Source of the DNA: Rhineura floridana
Lineage: Eukaryota; Chordata; Lepidosauria; Squamata; Rhineuridae
NCBI RefSeq assembly: GCF_030035675.1
Contig: NC_084500.1
Span: forward strand, 12,769,100 to 12,833,099
Direction: 5' to 3'
DNA length: 64,000 bases
A program made the position numbers and the translations under genes. The notes beneath the pieces are model-generated. The model did not search any database. It was not told where the DNA came from and saw only the letters and a program-made list of their open reading frames with translations. Position 1 is the stretch's first letter; each line of letters starts with the position of its first letter. Below, in pieces: positions 21,257 to 31,119 of this stretch.

Positions 21257-21900
21257 TGTCCCGTTCAGAGCCGAAAGAATGAGGCTGGAGTGTGTGTGCA
21301 AGTAAATCTCGTTTTATTAGAGTAATGGATACATCAAAGGCATTATGCTTCATAGGAAACCCTACACTAACTCACTAAAGTCCCTAACTATACTCTAGAC
21401 ATGCTCTGCAGCGTGTGAAGGAAGTTGACTCAACGACCCCCCACTGGGAGCGGCAGGCTTATATAGGAAATTTTCTGAACGTAATCTCTGACTCCTTCAT
21501 AATTCCTGTCTTTGCCCTGTCCGTTTCTCGCGGTGACGGGAACGAGGAGACGGGACGCGCATCCAACAGCTCATCTGAAGACACCTGCTCCCGAGCAACA
21601 GGCTCGAGGTCATGGGACGGTGCCACACTGGAATCCTCCTGGGAACTGCTTGGTAAAGGAGGAGCTGGCACTGTCTCTGAAGCTTCCCCCCACAAGTCCT
21701 CTGCATCAACTGGGGGCGGTGCGCTCGGCTCCTCGGAAAGGGCGTTACTCGTGGGAACTGGCTGGAGAGCAGGCTGCCCCCCTCCCGCACGATCCTGCTC
21801 AGACACAACAATCCCCAACTCTGCTTCTTCTGGCTGCGGAGGTGCCTGAAACTCATGCCTCCCCCCTTCCTGTCCCTTCTGAGTTGGCTGCAGCGCAATA
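21257..21900 (-). mobile_element. Probable solo LTR, fossil
   Basis: On the - strand the order is a GC-rich coding-like stretch, a TATA box (CCTATATAAGCC) near 21460, AATAAA near 21318 and an end CGGGACA. The 5 bp GGATC flanks both sides (21252-21256 and 21901-21905). The opposite terminus is not the usual TG, so the boundary or the class could be wrong. Family undetermined. Confidence 0.5.
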
Positions 21901-22109
21901 GGATCCCAACGTGTTCATAAATATTCATTTGATTTCTGTTGTGCATTTTTATTTCATTAATGCAATTAAACTCACCAGTCTGCCTGTATTTATGTTCTTG
22001 CTGTTTTTGCAATGATCCGGTCGCCACCAAAAAAACCTTTACTCCATATTTTCTGGCTAAGGTCTTGCTGTTTATTCCCTGGGCTCTAATAGGTGATTCT
22101 GCACCATAG

Positions 22110-22440
22110 CAAGAAGGCTTTTTGGGCTTCTTTCAAACAGTTGGTGACTGGTGCCCATTGGGACTGGCGGTGCGGAAGGCAGAGAGACCAACAGTAGGTG
22201 AAGCCAGAGCCAATGACAGGTGGAGCCAACTAATTCCAGTTTTGTCTCCATCTTCCTCCCAATGAGTTCTAGAAGGGCAACACTGAGAAGGAGGAGGAAG
22301 CTGATGTCTAATGCCAACCCCCGTGGACTGGATGTAAGCAAGAAGAGAGGAAGGACGGGGCAGGCTAAGGGCAGGCAAAAGTTGATGGGGCAGAGCTCTA
22401 TTCGCCCTAATGGACCAGCCTGCACTGCTTTCAAACGACC
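22110..22440 (+). repeat. Family F repeat
   Basis: TGCCCATTGGGACTGGCGGT, AGGTGGAGCCAACTAATTCC and GGACCAGCCTGCACTG. Confidence 0.55.
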
Positions 22441-22610
22441 CAAGAGTTCTGCCTTTTTCCATATTGTCCAACATTCACCTTTATAAACAGGCCCAGGGTC
22501 ACAGACCCCACTTGTGTTGCCCGGGCCCCCTGCTCAAGGGCCCTCAGCTCTTGCGATTACAGCCAGCATTTTTATTTTCCCAAAAAGCAATACTCCGGAA
22601 GTTATGAATC

Positions 22611-23677
22611 CAGTAGTATAATGGCAAATTCAGAAGTACAGGATCCCTTCATGTTAGTCATAGCCACGCTGTGATGTTCCTATATTAATGTATATATGGT
22701 AAGTGTTGTTGTTTTAGAAGATACATGGTAAGTGGAGTGAATGGGCAGTAGAATGCGAGATGATTGGCTGAGTGTTTAAAATGGCTGCATGTATAAAAGG
22801 AAGAGTGAGAGTGGAATCTGGGGGAGAAGAGAAAGAGTGGATTGCTTGGTGGGGTTTGAGAGAGTTGTTTGTCAGGAGAGAGTGAAGAAGAAGGGAGGTG
22901 GAGTTTGGATTAGTATTGAGTAAAACCATATGCTTATGTGCCTTAAGAAGAAATCCTGTTAATCTTGTTAGCTTTGTTATCTGTAATAAATACTTAATTT
23001 GGTTTACCAAAGGCCTGATCCTTGGCTGGGGTTTCACAGACCAGAAGGGAGGGTAAGGTAATGACCAAGGCTGAAGGGGAACTGTAACAAATGGTGGCAG
23101 CGGTGAAGAGAATAACAATACCAGTATTCAGAGTCTCTGGGAATACTAGTATTGGGACGTTACTGGTGGTTGCCTAGCAGGGGGATCTGTTGAGATCTGT
23201 GCTAGAGCGGATAGGTAAACCATAAGAGAGTGCGGTCCGGACTGGTGGAGTCCCTGGTGGTGCCTAGAGACAGGCAGTAACCACGCGCAGGTAGGAACCT
23301 GACAGGGAGAGCCAGGGAAGGACGCATCACACACGCCCCCTCCCCCTTGTTGTTGCCGGGTTGAGAATGAGATCCTTATTAATGCTTTCTCCCACATTAC
23401 ACATCCTTAGGAGCCAATAAGCATGAAAGGGGAGAGTGTTAGCTACTGAGAAGAGTCTTCTCAGTGGCTGACTCACTCTTCTTTTACTCTGATTGGCTCC
23501 AATCATCAGGAGAGGTCAAGGAAGCATGTTAGAAGATTTTTCTCAGTGGCTAAGACACTCCCCTTTCATGCTGATTGACTCACAGGATGCTGGAGACACA
23601 GGGACCCTGCTGGGACCCTGTTCCCAAAAAAGTAATGGGTGTAAGACCCCCTGAGACCCTGGATAGCTACACCCCTG
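22611..23677 (+). mobile_element. Foldback hAT-like element, copy 3, interrupted by a solo LTR
   Basis: The ends are CAGTAGTATAATGGC and CTACACCCCTG. The flanks are TATGAATC (22603-22610) and TCTGAATC (23678-23685), matching at 7 of 8. Without the LTR insertion it is about 400 bp. Arms 23411-23450 and 23542-23581 pair at about 35 of 40 positions. Confidence 0.85.
22670..23331 (+). mobile_element. Solo LTR, fossil, nested in a foldback hAT
   Basis: It begins TGTGATG and ends CATCACA, so the 7-base termini are perfect inverted repeats. It is flanked by identical 5 bp CACGC (22665-22669 and 23332-23336). Inside are a TATA-like TGTATAAAAGG near 22789 and AATAAA near 22985. No coding frame. The 662 bp length and 5 bp duplication fit an LTR retrotransposon or retrovirus-kin solo LTR; the family is undetermined. 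It is younger than its hAT host. Confidence 0.75.
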
Positions 23678-23685
23678 TCTGAATC

Positions 23686-24374
23686 TGATGCACTGTGGGT
23701 ACAATTAAAAACAATGGTGGCTTCCACAAAAAAATATGGCTATCACCTTTTTTTTTACCCATAATGCATCTCCAGCTGATGGGCTGAAGAAATACAGGTG
23801 ATGGGCTGCAATTGCAACATGCAGATGCCCAGGTAAGAGGGGAGCCTTGGATGGCATTCTGCCAAGAGCCCCAAAGCCCTGGCGCAGGCCCTCTTGATAA
23901 GGAAACAGAGAATCATCTCTCTGTTCTGTGCTTCTTCCAGATTGCATAGGCATCATAATGTCAACACATGAAGTGGCTGAAGATCAGACTGCAAAGCTGA
24001 TGGCAATCACTGGTGTTCCAGACAGTCCTTGAAAAAGATGGCTTTTGTGCTCATACGGCAAAGTGGGTAGGTTTTTCTTTTCTTTTTTGGCCCCCACCCT
24101 CTTTATTGTTGTGCCAAATTTCACTAGCTGCACTCTGTCGAGGACTGAACTCAAGGACTCACAAAGTTACTCCCCTTAACAGCATTCCTGTTGCCTCTGA
24201 AGACTGAACACTCATAAGCCCAGAAGCAAAACGTGTATGCGTGTGTGAGAGAGATGGTTGGAGAAACAATGCTTTTATTAAGAGAGATGGAATCAACACA
24301 GAGTGCGAACGCTTCTGGGTAGCTCTAAATGGAATTTCTAACCTGTTGAGTGTTTTGAGATCTCTCCAGACTGG
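23686..24374. other. Unassigned sequence
   Basis: No named repeat seen. Confidence 0.4.
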
Positions 24375-24678
24375 TCGATTTTTTGGTGGGTATATTCTGC
24401 AACATGCTATTGAGGCAACAATAGCGCATTAGTGGCGGATTTATTGTGGACCGTCCACACATCATTCTGCGTGATTAGTTGTTCTGCAATGCTTCCCCAA
24501 TTCGGTTGCATTATTGCTGTCTGTAGGGGCACTCATGCCCTATAGCACAACAGAAGTGGGACAACCCCCCCTGAAAAAAACATTTGTGGTATAAAAATTA
24601 CAGGATTTCAGCAGGAAGCTACGGGACATGCAGTGATTGGAAATAATTGGTCTCCTACTGGGAGGAAGGGTAGGATAT

Positions 24679-24714
<36 letters not shown>

Positions 24715-24832
24715 GAAACAGTCTGTCTGCCCTGAAACGTTTGCAGGCACAGCGTTGAAAGTGGGATTGTGTATAACTGCCCCAAATAGTGCCATGAGTG
24801 TAAATCATCATCCATGTACAAATAAAAAGGAC
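24375..24832. repeat. Family E repeat with (AAT)n interior
   Basis: ATATTCTGCAACATGCTATT, GGATTTCAGCAGGAAGCTAC and TATAACTGCCCCAAATAGTG match 53145-53450. A TAA microsatellite at 24680-24714 lies inside. Confidence 0.5.
24680..24714. repeat. (AAT)n microsatellite
   Basis: About eleven units inside a family E repeat. Confidence 0.9.
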
Positions 24833-24889
24833 AACTGGAGAGGCCTTTCGTTTGTGAAAATAAAAAAGTTGTGGCCTCTTAGATGTGAA

Positions 24890-25128
24890 TTGGAGTCTTG
24901 CTGAAAGAACAGGTTGCTGCTTAGGCTACAATTCCCAGAATGATTTAAATAATTCCTTTTCCCAAGGAACTCTGGGAATTGCAGCTCTGGGAGGGGAATA
25001 GGGGTCTCCTGATAACTCTCCTTACCAAGCTACAGTTCCCAGGATTCTTTGGGCGGGGAGGGAAGCCATGACTGTTTAAAGTAGTATGAGACTGCTTTAA
25101 ATGTATCGTGCAGATGGGGCCGCCATTG
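24890..25128. mobile_element. MITE with ZNF143/THAP11-like motifs, long copy
   Basis: Three motif copies: 24925-24943 (GCTACAATTCCCAGAATGA), an inverted one near 24971, and TACAGTTCCCAGGATTCTTT near 25031. It ends TCGTGCAGATGGGGCC. Confidence 0.65.
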
Positions 25129-25594
25129 CCTCAAGCAAGTGTTCTCCCACACTTTCAGGCGCATGTTCTCATCACTTGCGGCACAGGATCTTCCTATCAA
25201 CTTGAATTGAGCAACCTGAACTTGCCCATGTGTGATTGAATCCCCTGCATGCACAGAGTCAGTCGGGGGGGGGGGCAGCGATAGATGCTATGTTACTGCC
25301 ACTGCTAATGGTGGAACTGTGAAGAAACTGTTGGAGAAGCTCTCCTCTCCCTAGAGAAACGCCCCCTGCTGCAAATGGGGTGAAGAATTTTGAGAGTCCA
25401 TTTGCACACAGCTCTTGTAGAATACAGCAGCCAGAGCAGCTCAGTGCTGATGCCATTGATTTGTTTATGTGTTTAGATAAACTCCAGCTCTGTTCCTCAC
25501 CCCTCACCCCCATGTAAGACATTCATGTGTGTGTGTGTTTAAAGAGAGTGCATGATCTAGCCAACGATACAGGACTGCGCAACTCTCCTGCTGA

Positions 25595-25682
25595 AATAAT
25601 AGAATCACAGGATGTTAGAGTTGGAAGGGATATTGGAGGTCATCTAGCTGGACCCTCTGTTCAATGCAGGGGTTTTTATGTT
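25595..25682 (-). mobile_element. CR1 LINE 3' end
   Basis: ATAGAATCACAGGATGTTAG and GAGTTGGAAGGGATATTGG are followed by GGTCATCTAGCTGGACCC. This is the extreme 3' end only. Confidence 0.75.
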
Positions 25683-25814
25683 TTTGGCTGGGCTCTGTGC
25701 AACGTTTGTAGATCTCATTGATCACTACATATCTTGTGGGGTTTCCAATGTCACTCTTGCCTTCCTTCCAAGATATGTATTTCATTTGAGATGCCTTTGT
25801 CAGGAGGAAAAGAG

Positions 25815-26260
25815 CAGTAATAATAATAATAAAATTTTATTTATGAGTCGCCTATCTGGCCGAATTAACGGTCACTCTAGGCGACGTACACTGACACAAT
25901 AAAATACAATATAAAACCAGAAAACCACATTCAATAATTAAACTAAACAGCATTAAAAGCTAACCCATCCCAGAAATCCCATAGGCCTGCCTGAACAGCC
26001 AGGTCTTCAAGGCCCAGCGGAAACCTGTCAGGGAGGGGGCATGGCGAAGATCGAAAGGGAGGGAATTCCAGAGGGCGGGGGCCACGACCGAGAAGGCCCT
26101 CTCTCTGGTCCGCACCAGCCTAGCTGTTTTGACTGATGGGACCGAGAGAAGGTCTTGTGTGGCTGATCTTGTCGGGCGGCATAACTGGTGATGCTGGAGG
26201 CGTTCCTTTAGATAAACTGGGCCGGAACCGTATTTGTGGGTATTTGTTCCGTATGGCTAA
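25815..26260 (-). mobile_element. L2 3' end, same subfamily as the 54690 copy
   Basis: The - strand carries the C-terminal coding end and 3' UTR of an L2 and ends in an AAT-type tail at about 25815. The words GCCAGGTCTTCAAGGCCC and GAGGGAATTCCAGA match the copy at 54860-54930 almost exactly. The copy is 5'-truncated at about 26260. Confidence 0.8.
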
Positions 26261-26339
26261 TGATCCAACGGCTATGGGCACCTATAATCCCGGGCAAGAA
26301 TTTATTTTTCCTGATCATATTCAGAAGGATATGGTGTTG

Positions 26340-26900
26340 TGAATTCCCTGGTGCTAATGCAACTGTAAACAGAATTAGCACTGCCCTGGAGACTGACGCT
26401 TTAAAGGCATGCCACAGTTTATCAGACATTCCCATCCAGGTTGGCAGAAGAAATGTTTAATTTTCCGTAAGGCCACACTCACCCATGTCTGTTCTCTGTA
26501 GCATCTTTATAGCACACGCACAAACACACACACACAAAATTGGATGAACGGGGAAAGTAGATGGCTTCATGTTTATCAAAAAAGCAGAAGAAATTCAGCT
26601 AATAAGGAAATCAACAGCAGTTTGTTTTAGACGGAGGGAATGCAAGACATGTCAGTTCCTTTAATACTGGCATGCAAGCATAATCTGCATGAAGTAAGCC
26701 TACTCTTGAAGAGGTTCCTTCATCATAATGTTGATTTAATTTGCAAAAGTTTTAGCTTTCCAGCCCAGGATAGCTGGCAGTTAATCTGTAATGGGTTTTC
26801 AGATATTTACCATGTAAACCGCTAAAGAGTTCAGGAGGGGAGAAAAAAATGAACCCCAAATTTGATTTAACCAGTTTTTAAGATGATCCCCAAGAATGTT
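26340..26900. other. Unique-looking sequence, candidate conserved noncoding element
   Basis: Contains GTTGATTTAATTTGCAAAAG and CAGTTAATCTGTAATGGGTT, no repeat words and a short (CA)n at 26517-26536. Confidence 0.35.
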
Positions 26901-26904
26901 AGTA

Positions 26905-27085
26905 TATAAATATGTAAATGTACTGCCTTCAAGTCAATTCTGACTTATGGCGATCCTATGAATAGGGTTTTCATGAGGCTGAGAGACAGTGACTGGCCTG
27001 GCTGTGTGGGGATTCGAACTCTGGTCTCCCAGGTCGTAGTCCAGCACCTTAACCACTACACCACACTGGCTCTCTTGTTGGTATA
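26905..27085 (-). mobile_element. Sauria-type SINE (tRNA head, BovB tail)
   Basis: Reverse orientation. The tRNA-like head is at 27005-27080 (CACTACACCACACTGGCTCT at its start), and the BovB-like tail CAAGTCAATTCTGACTTATG is at 26930. This layout matches the Sauria SINE family. Confidence 0.8.
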
Positions 27086-27671
27086 TAAGTATATATATTT
27101 AAGCAAGTCAAGGGAGAAGTAAAGTTAGTACCATACAGTAAGGATTTTACAACAAGCTTTGGATGAGACACAAGGAATGATCTGAAAACTCAGACTCATT
27201 TAGAAATTTGAAGCTGCGCTCAGCTTCTGACTTTTTCCACTGCTCCTTGCCTTCCTTTGTCTTCTGGAAGCCTGTGTGGTGCATACACCAGGGCATTGGT
27301 TGTTCACACATTAGTATACAACCAGATCATCTGTTGTCAGGCATAAGGTTTCCAATGGCAGACCTTTGAACCACCTTGTGAATCTTTCCCTCCACACACA
27401 CTGCTTGAGATCACTTTGCAGCAGACTGAACTGGTAGGGTTCAGCAACATCTGGAGAGCCAAAGGTTTTCCCACACCTGATCTGCATCCCACTTCCTATC
27501 CAAACAAACAAAAAGCATTATCACAGTTCAGGGATGCATTCCAGCGAAATATATTGGGTGTGAAACAAGGCCAGGGAGGGCTATGGAAAGAGGGTGTGTC
27601 ACCTGTAGAGAGTTCCAAGGGCCAGATAGAGAGGCCTGTGGGCCACATTTGGCTCCCGGGCCTGAAGGTCC
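27086..27671. other. Mostly unassigned, with hAT-like scraps
   Basis: CATCTGGAGAGCCAAAGG (27450) and GGCCACATTTGGCTCCCGGG (27640) resemble the ends of hAT-type elements. Nothing complete. Confidence 0.35.
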
Positions 27672-28042
27672 GCCTAAGATATGCAGATGATACCATACTA
27701 CTAGCAGAAACCAGTAATGATTTGAAACGAATGCTGATGAAAGTTAAAGAGGAAAGCACAAAAGCAGGACTACAGCTGAACGTCAAGAAGACTAATGACA
27801 ACAGAAGATTTATGTAACTTTAAAGTTGACAACAAGGACATTGAACTTGTCAAGGATTATCAATACCTTGGCACAGTCATTAACCAAAATGGAGACAATC
27901 GTCAAGAAATCAGAAGAAGGCTAGGACTGGGGAGGGCAGCTACAAGTGAACTAGAAAAGGTCCTCAAATGCAAAGATATATCACTAAAGTCAGGATCATT
28001 CAGACCATGGTATTCCCGATCTCTAGGTATGAATGTGAGGAC

Positions 28043-28562
28043 AGCTGGTATAGCACAGTGGGGAGGAGAGCTGGGCTGGGAGTCCAGAGTCTGCGAGTTC
28101 AAATCCCCGCTCATGTCTCCTGGGTGTCAAAGGCCAGCTAAAGATCACCCCCACAGGGAGTGGCTCAGGGACAGAGCTTGGAAAAGTTACTTTTTTGAAC
28201 TACAACTCCCATCAGCCCCAGCCAGCATAGCCACTGGATTGGGCTGATGGGAGTTGTAGTTCAAAAAAGTAACTTTTCCAAGCTCTGCTCAGGGGTTACG
28301 TGCCCTGCCCCCTGTGCAGCCGTGGGCAAGCTGCATAGTCCCAAGGAGCCCAGTTGCCCTCCAGCTGGCAGTTGCGGACAAGGAAGGGGCTGGCTTGTGC
28401 AGCTGCGGCAAGCTGACCAGGCCCTAGCCAGCTGGGGAGGACTAGCCTCAGAAGGAGGCAATGGTAAACCCCCTCTGAATACCGCTTACCATGAAATCCC
28501 TATTCATAGGGTTGCCATAAGTTGGGATCGACTTGAAGGCAGTCCTTTTCCCTTTTCAAGTA
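28043..28562 (+). mobile_element. tRNA-headed SINE with BovB tail, containing a palindromic MITE
   Basis: The head GGTATAGCACAGTGGGGAGG and box-B-like GAGTTCAAATCCCCGC are tRNA-like. The body includes AGGCCCTAGCCAGCTGG, and the end GGTTGCCATAAGTTGGGATC with GACTTGAAGGCAGTCC is BovB-derived. It is inserted in a BovB LINE with a 13-15 base duplication. A MITE sits at 28172-28287. Confidence 0.75.
28172..28287. mobile_element. Palindromic MITE with perfect 47 bp arms
   Basis: 28172-28218 is the exact reverse complement of 28241-28287, with a 22-base loop. The flanks CTCAGGGA and CTCAGGGG match at 7 of 8. The inner arm has the family word CTACAACTCCCATCAG, but the termini (CAGAGCTTGGAAAAG) differ from most copies. 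Confidence 0.9.
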
Positions 28563-29387
28563 TAGATGTGAAAGTTGGTCAGTGAAAAAAGCAGATAAGA
28601 GAAAAATCAACTCATTTGAAATGTGGTGTTGGGGGAGAGCTTTGCAGATACCATGGACCACGAAAAAGACAAATAACTGGGTGTTAGAACAAATTAGACC
28701 AGAACTATCACTAGAAGCTAAAATGAGGTTATCCTACTTTGGACACATCATGAGAAGACATGGTTCACTAGAAAAGGCAATAATGCTGGGGGAAAACAGA
28801 AGGGAGTAGAAAAAGAGGAAGGCCAAACAAGAGATGGATTGATTCTGTAAAGGAAGCCACAGACCTGAACTTACAAGATCTGAACAGGGTGGTTCAGGAC
28901 AGATGCTCTTGGAGGTCGCTGATTCATAGGGTCGCCATAAGTCGAAATTGACTTGAAGGCATGTAACAACAAGAGCAGATAGTGCACCATTTTTCTTTTT
29001 TCTCTTTTTGAATATCAAAAGATGTTGGGAGGCACTCCTGGATAGCATCAGGGGAAATGACAGGATACAGTCTGACATTTGATCCTGTTGTGTATTGTGT
29101 CAATATAAACCACAGGTGTCAAAAAGACAAAAGAGAAAGGAAGACCTATTTGCCAACTGAATCAGCCATACCTGGATGTAAAGAGATTTGCCCAGTGGTG
29201 ACTGATGGGTCCATGTCAGGGAAGCTGTTTAGACTAAAACTTGGAGTGGATTCCACTGCCCCACTGAGATGCAGCCACCAGCTGCCATTGGACTTGCCAC
29301 CACCAAAGAGATATTGCATGATCTGAATTTGGGATGTGGTGTATATGTTGAATCTTCTAAACGTTGTTAGAGAGAAATAAAAACTTG

Positions 29388-29520
29388 ACTGAATTTATTT
29401 ATTTATATACTGGTATACCACTATTTCGTGAAAAACATCAAAGCGGTTTACAAGTTTTAAAAAACAACCACCACCCTACAATAACAACATTAAAAATACA
29501 ATAAAAACAAAGGTCAACTA
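29388..29520 (-). mobile_element. LINE 3' end, L2-like
   Basis: A TTTATTTATTTATA tail is followed by a GTAAACCGCTTTGATG word read on the - strand. Only the 3' UTR remains. Confidence 0.45.
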
Positions 29521-29599
29521 TTGCAAAAAGACATCTTCTTAATTGCCTGCATAAGCCTGACAGTCAACAGACAGAGCAAATTTTTCTCCCTGTCTCGTA

Positions 29600-29805
29600 G
29601 GACTATTATTTATTTATTACATTTATATCCCACCTTTCCTCCAAGGAACTCAAGGTGGTGTACAGGGTTCTCTTTCCTCCTTTCATTTTATCCTCGCAGC
29701 AACCCTTCGAGGTAGGTTAGGCTAAGAGATGGTGACTGGGCCAAGGTCACCCAGCAAGCTTTGTGGCTGAGTGGGGATTTGAACCCTAGTCTTCCAGGTG
29801 CCATC
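29600..29805 (-). mobile_element. tRNA-headed SINE with L2-type tail
   Basis: Reverse orientation. The tail reads, on the - strand, AGGTGGGATATAAATGTAAT, an L2-like 3' end and not BovB. The body CCTTCGAGGTAGGTTAGGCT and a partial head (GGGGATTTGAACCC) follow. Confidence 0.75.
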
Positions 29806-30165
29806 CAATGAAGCTGAATGTTGGAAGATTCAAGGCAGACAAAGGAACATATTTCTTCATGCAGCAGCGCATAGTTCAACTCTGGGATTTGCTCCCACAA
29901 GAGGCAGTGATGGCCACCAACTCTGGGCTTTAAAAGAGGATTAGACAAATTCATGGAGGATAAGGCTATCAATGTCTACTACCCCTGATAGCTGTGCTTT
30001 GCCTCCATAGCTGGAGATGTTACGTTTCCTAATACCAGTTGCTGGAAACTGCAGGAGGGGAAAGTGATCTTGCACTCCAGTCCTGCTTGCGGGATTCCCA
30101 TTGGGGCATCTAGTTTGCCGCAGTGAGAACAGGATGCTGGGCTAGATGGGCCATTGGCCGTTTTT
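29800..30165 (+). mobile_element. CR1-type LINE 3' region
   Basis: It reads through the TCAACTCTGGGATTTGCTCC block, ATTAGACAAATTCATGGAGG and GAGAACAGGATGCTGGGCTA. This is the longest copy of this CR1-like 3' region in the window. Confidence 0.65.
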
Positions 30166-30494
30166 TGATCAAGTTTTTATTTCCTTTATTTGGCTTTTAA
30201 GTATTTATTGATTCATATTTTATTAGGTGCTGGAAAAATACTCAGCTGGATAGTTTATTCGGAGCACTGAAACAGTAGACCGTTTGGAGTCTCATCTGTA
30301 TTTCTCTTTCCCCTAGAAGCGTATCGTCTTCAGGAATATCAGCTGTTTAATTTGCTTCAGGTACTTCTTACTGCGGCCCATTGCACTTGCATTTCATTTT
30401 TTTTTAAATTCCCAAACCCTCAAAATTCTTAGGAACACAACATGGAAATCTTAGGTAATTGTCCCGTCGAATGTGCTCGGGATCCCATAAGGAC

Positions 30495-30722
30495 TGAAGA
30501 AGCCCTACTGGGTCAGGCCAAAGGCCCATCAAGTCCAGCCTCCTGTTCTCATAGTGGCCAACCAGATGCCCTGACAGGAAACCCGCAAGCAGAAACTAAG
30601 TGCAAGAGCACTCTCCCCTCCCGCAGTTCCCAGCAACTGGACTTCAGAAGCATGCTGTCTCTGATCATTCCTGCTCTGTGGGTTACTCTGCATAGCAGCT
30701 GATCCAGCTCTCCAATAATCCG
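30495..30722 (-). mobile_element. CR1-type LINE 3' region
   Basis: Reverse orientation of the 29800 family: CTGTTCTCATAGTGGCCAAC, then GCAAGAGCACTCTCCCCTCC and the CCAGCAACTGG block. Confidence 0.65.
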
Positions 30723-31119
30723 TCACACAGAGAATAATACCGGCAGTGAGTTAAGTTAAAAAGAAAGTATGGGCTTGCCCGCAGTTCTGGACGAAACACC
30801 TTCCAGACGGCCAATTAAACTGATGGACAATCTGGACACACAGGGACTTCACTGGCAACTGACTCACTCTCCTGAAGCTCAGAATAGGATCTGAAAAGTG
30901 AGACTTCCCTGCTGATCTGTTCGTCTGTGAACGACGTTTCAGACAGAGGAGCCGGAAAAGTGACTCCTTTGCATTGGGTCGCCTGGCAAAGAGAGAGAGG
31001 TACAGGCACAAATGAAGGATTCTTTAATTGGCCATTTGCCTGATGCGTTTGAAGGAGGAGCTTCTCTCTTCTCTAGGGAATATAAAGAAGTGCCTCACAG
31101 CTGTGTCTGGGGCGCCAAC
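30723..31119. other. Unassigned sequence
   Basis: No repeat or gene recognised. Confidence 0.35.

Larger units (their letters stand above)
27672..28975 (+). mobile_element. BovB (RTE-clade) LINE fragment, interrupted by a SINE
   Basis: The + strand encodes a reverse-transcriptase piece with the YADD block (LRYADDTILLAETSND). It continues as IELVKDYQYLGTVIN and, after the insertion, KADKRKINSFEMWCWGRA. It ends in the BovB 3' signature CATAAGTCGAAATTGACTTG at 28938-28957. A frame break near 27790 and a truncated 5' end show it is dead. The segment 28043-28562 is a younger SINE, with a target duplication of 13-15 bases matching imperfectly (GTATGAATGTGA against GTATAGATGTGA). Confidence 0.85.

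Noticed and set aside
21415-21901. A host gene in the GC-rich open frames on both strands
   Set aside because: Overlapping open frames on both strands, low-complexity composition and the flanking 5 bp duplication favour an LTR-like fossil.
23090-23110. TGGTGGCAGCGGTG as a primer-binding site after a shorter LTR ending near 23090
   Set aside because: The exact 5 bp duplication and perfect inverted termini place the end at 23331, so the whole stretch is better read as one LTR.
27672-27817. A host reverse-transcriptase-like gene
   Set aside because: The frame is a short BovB fragment with truncated ends and a frame break.
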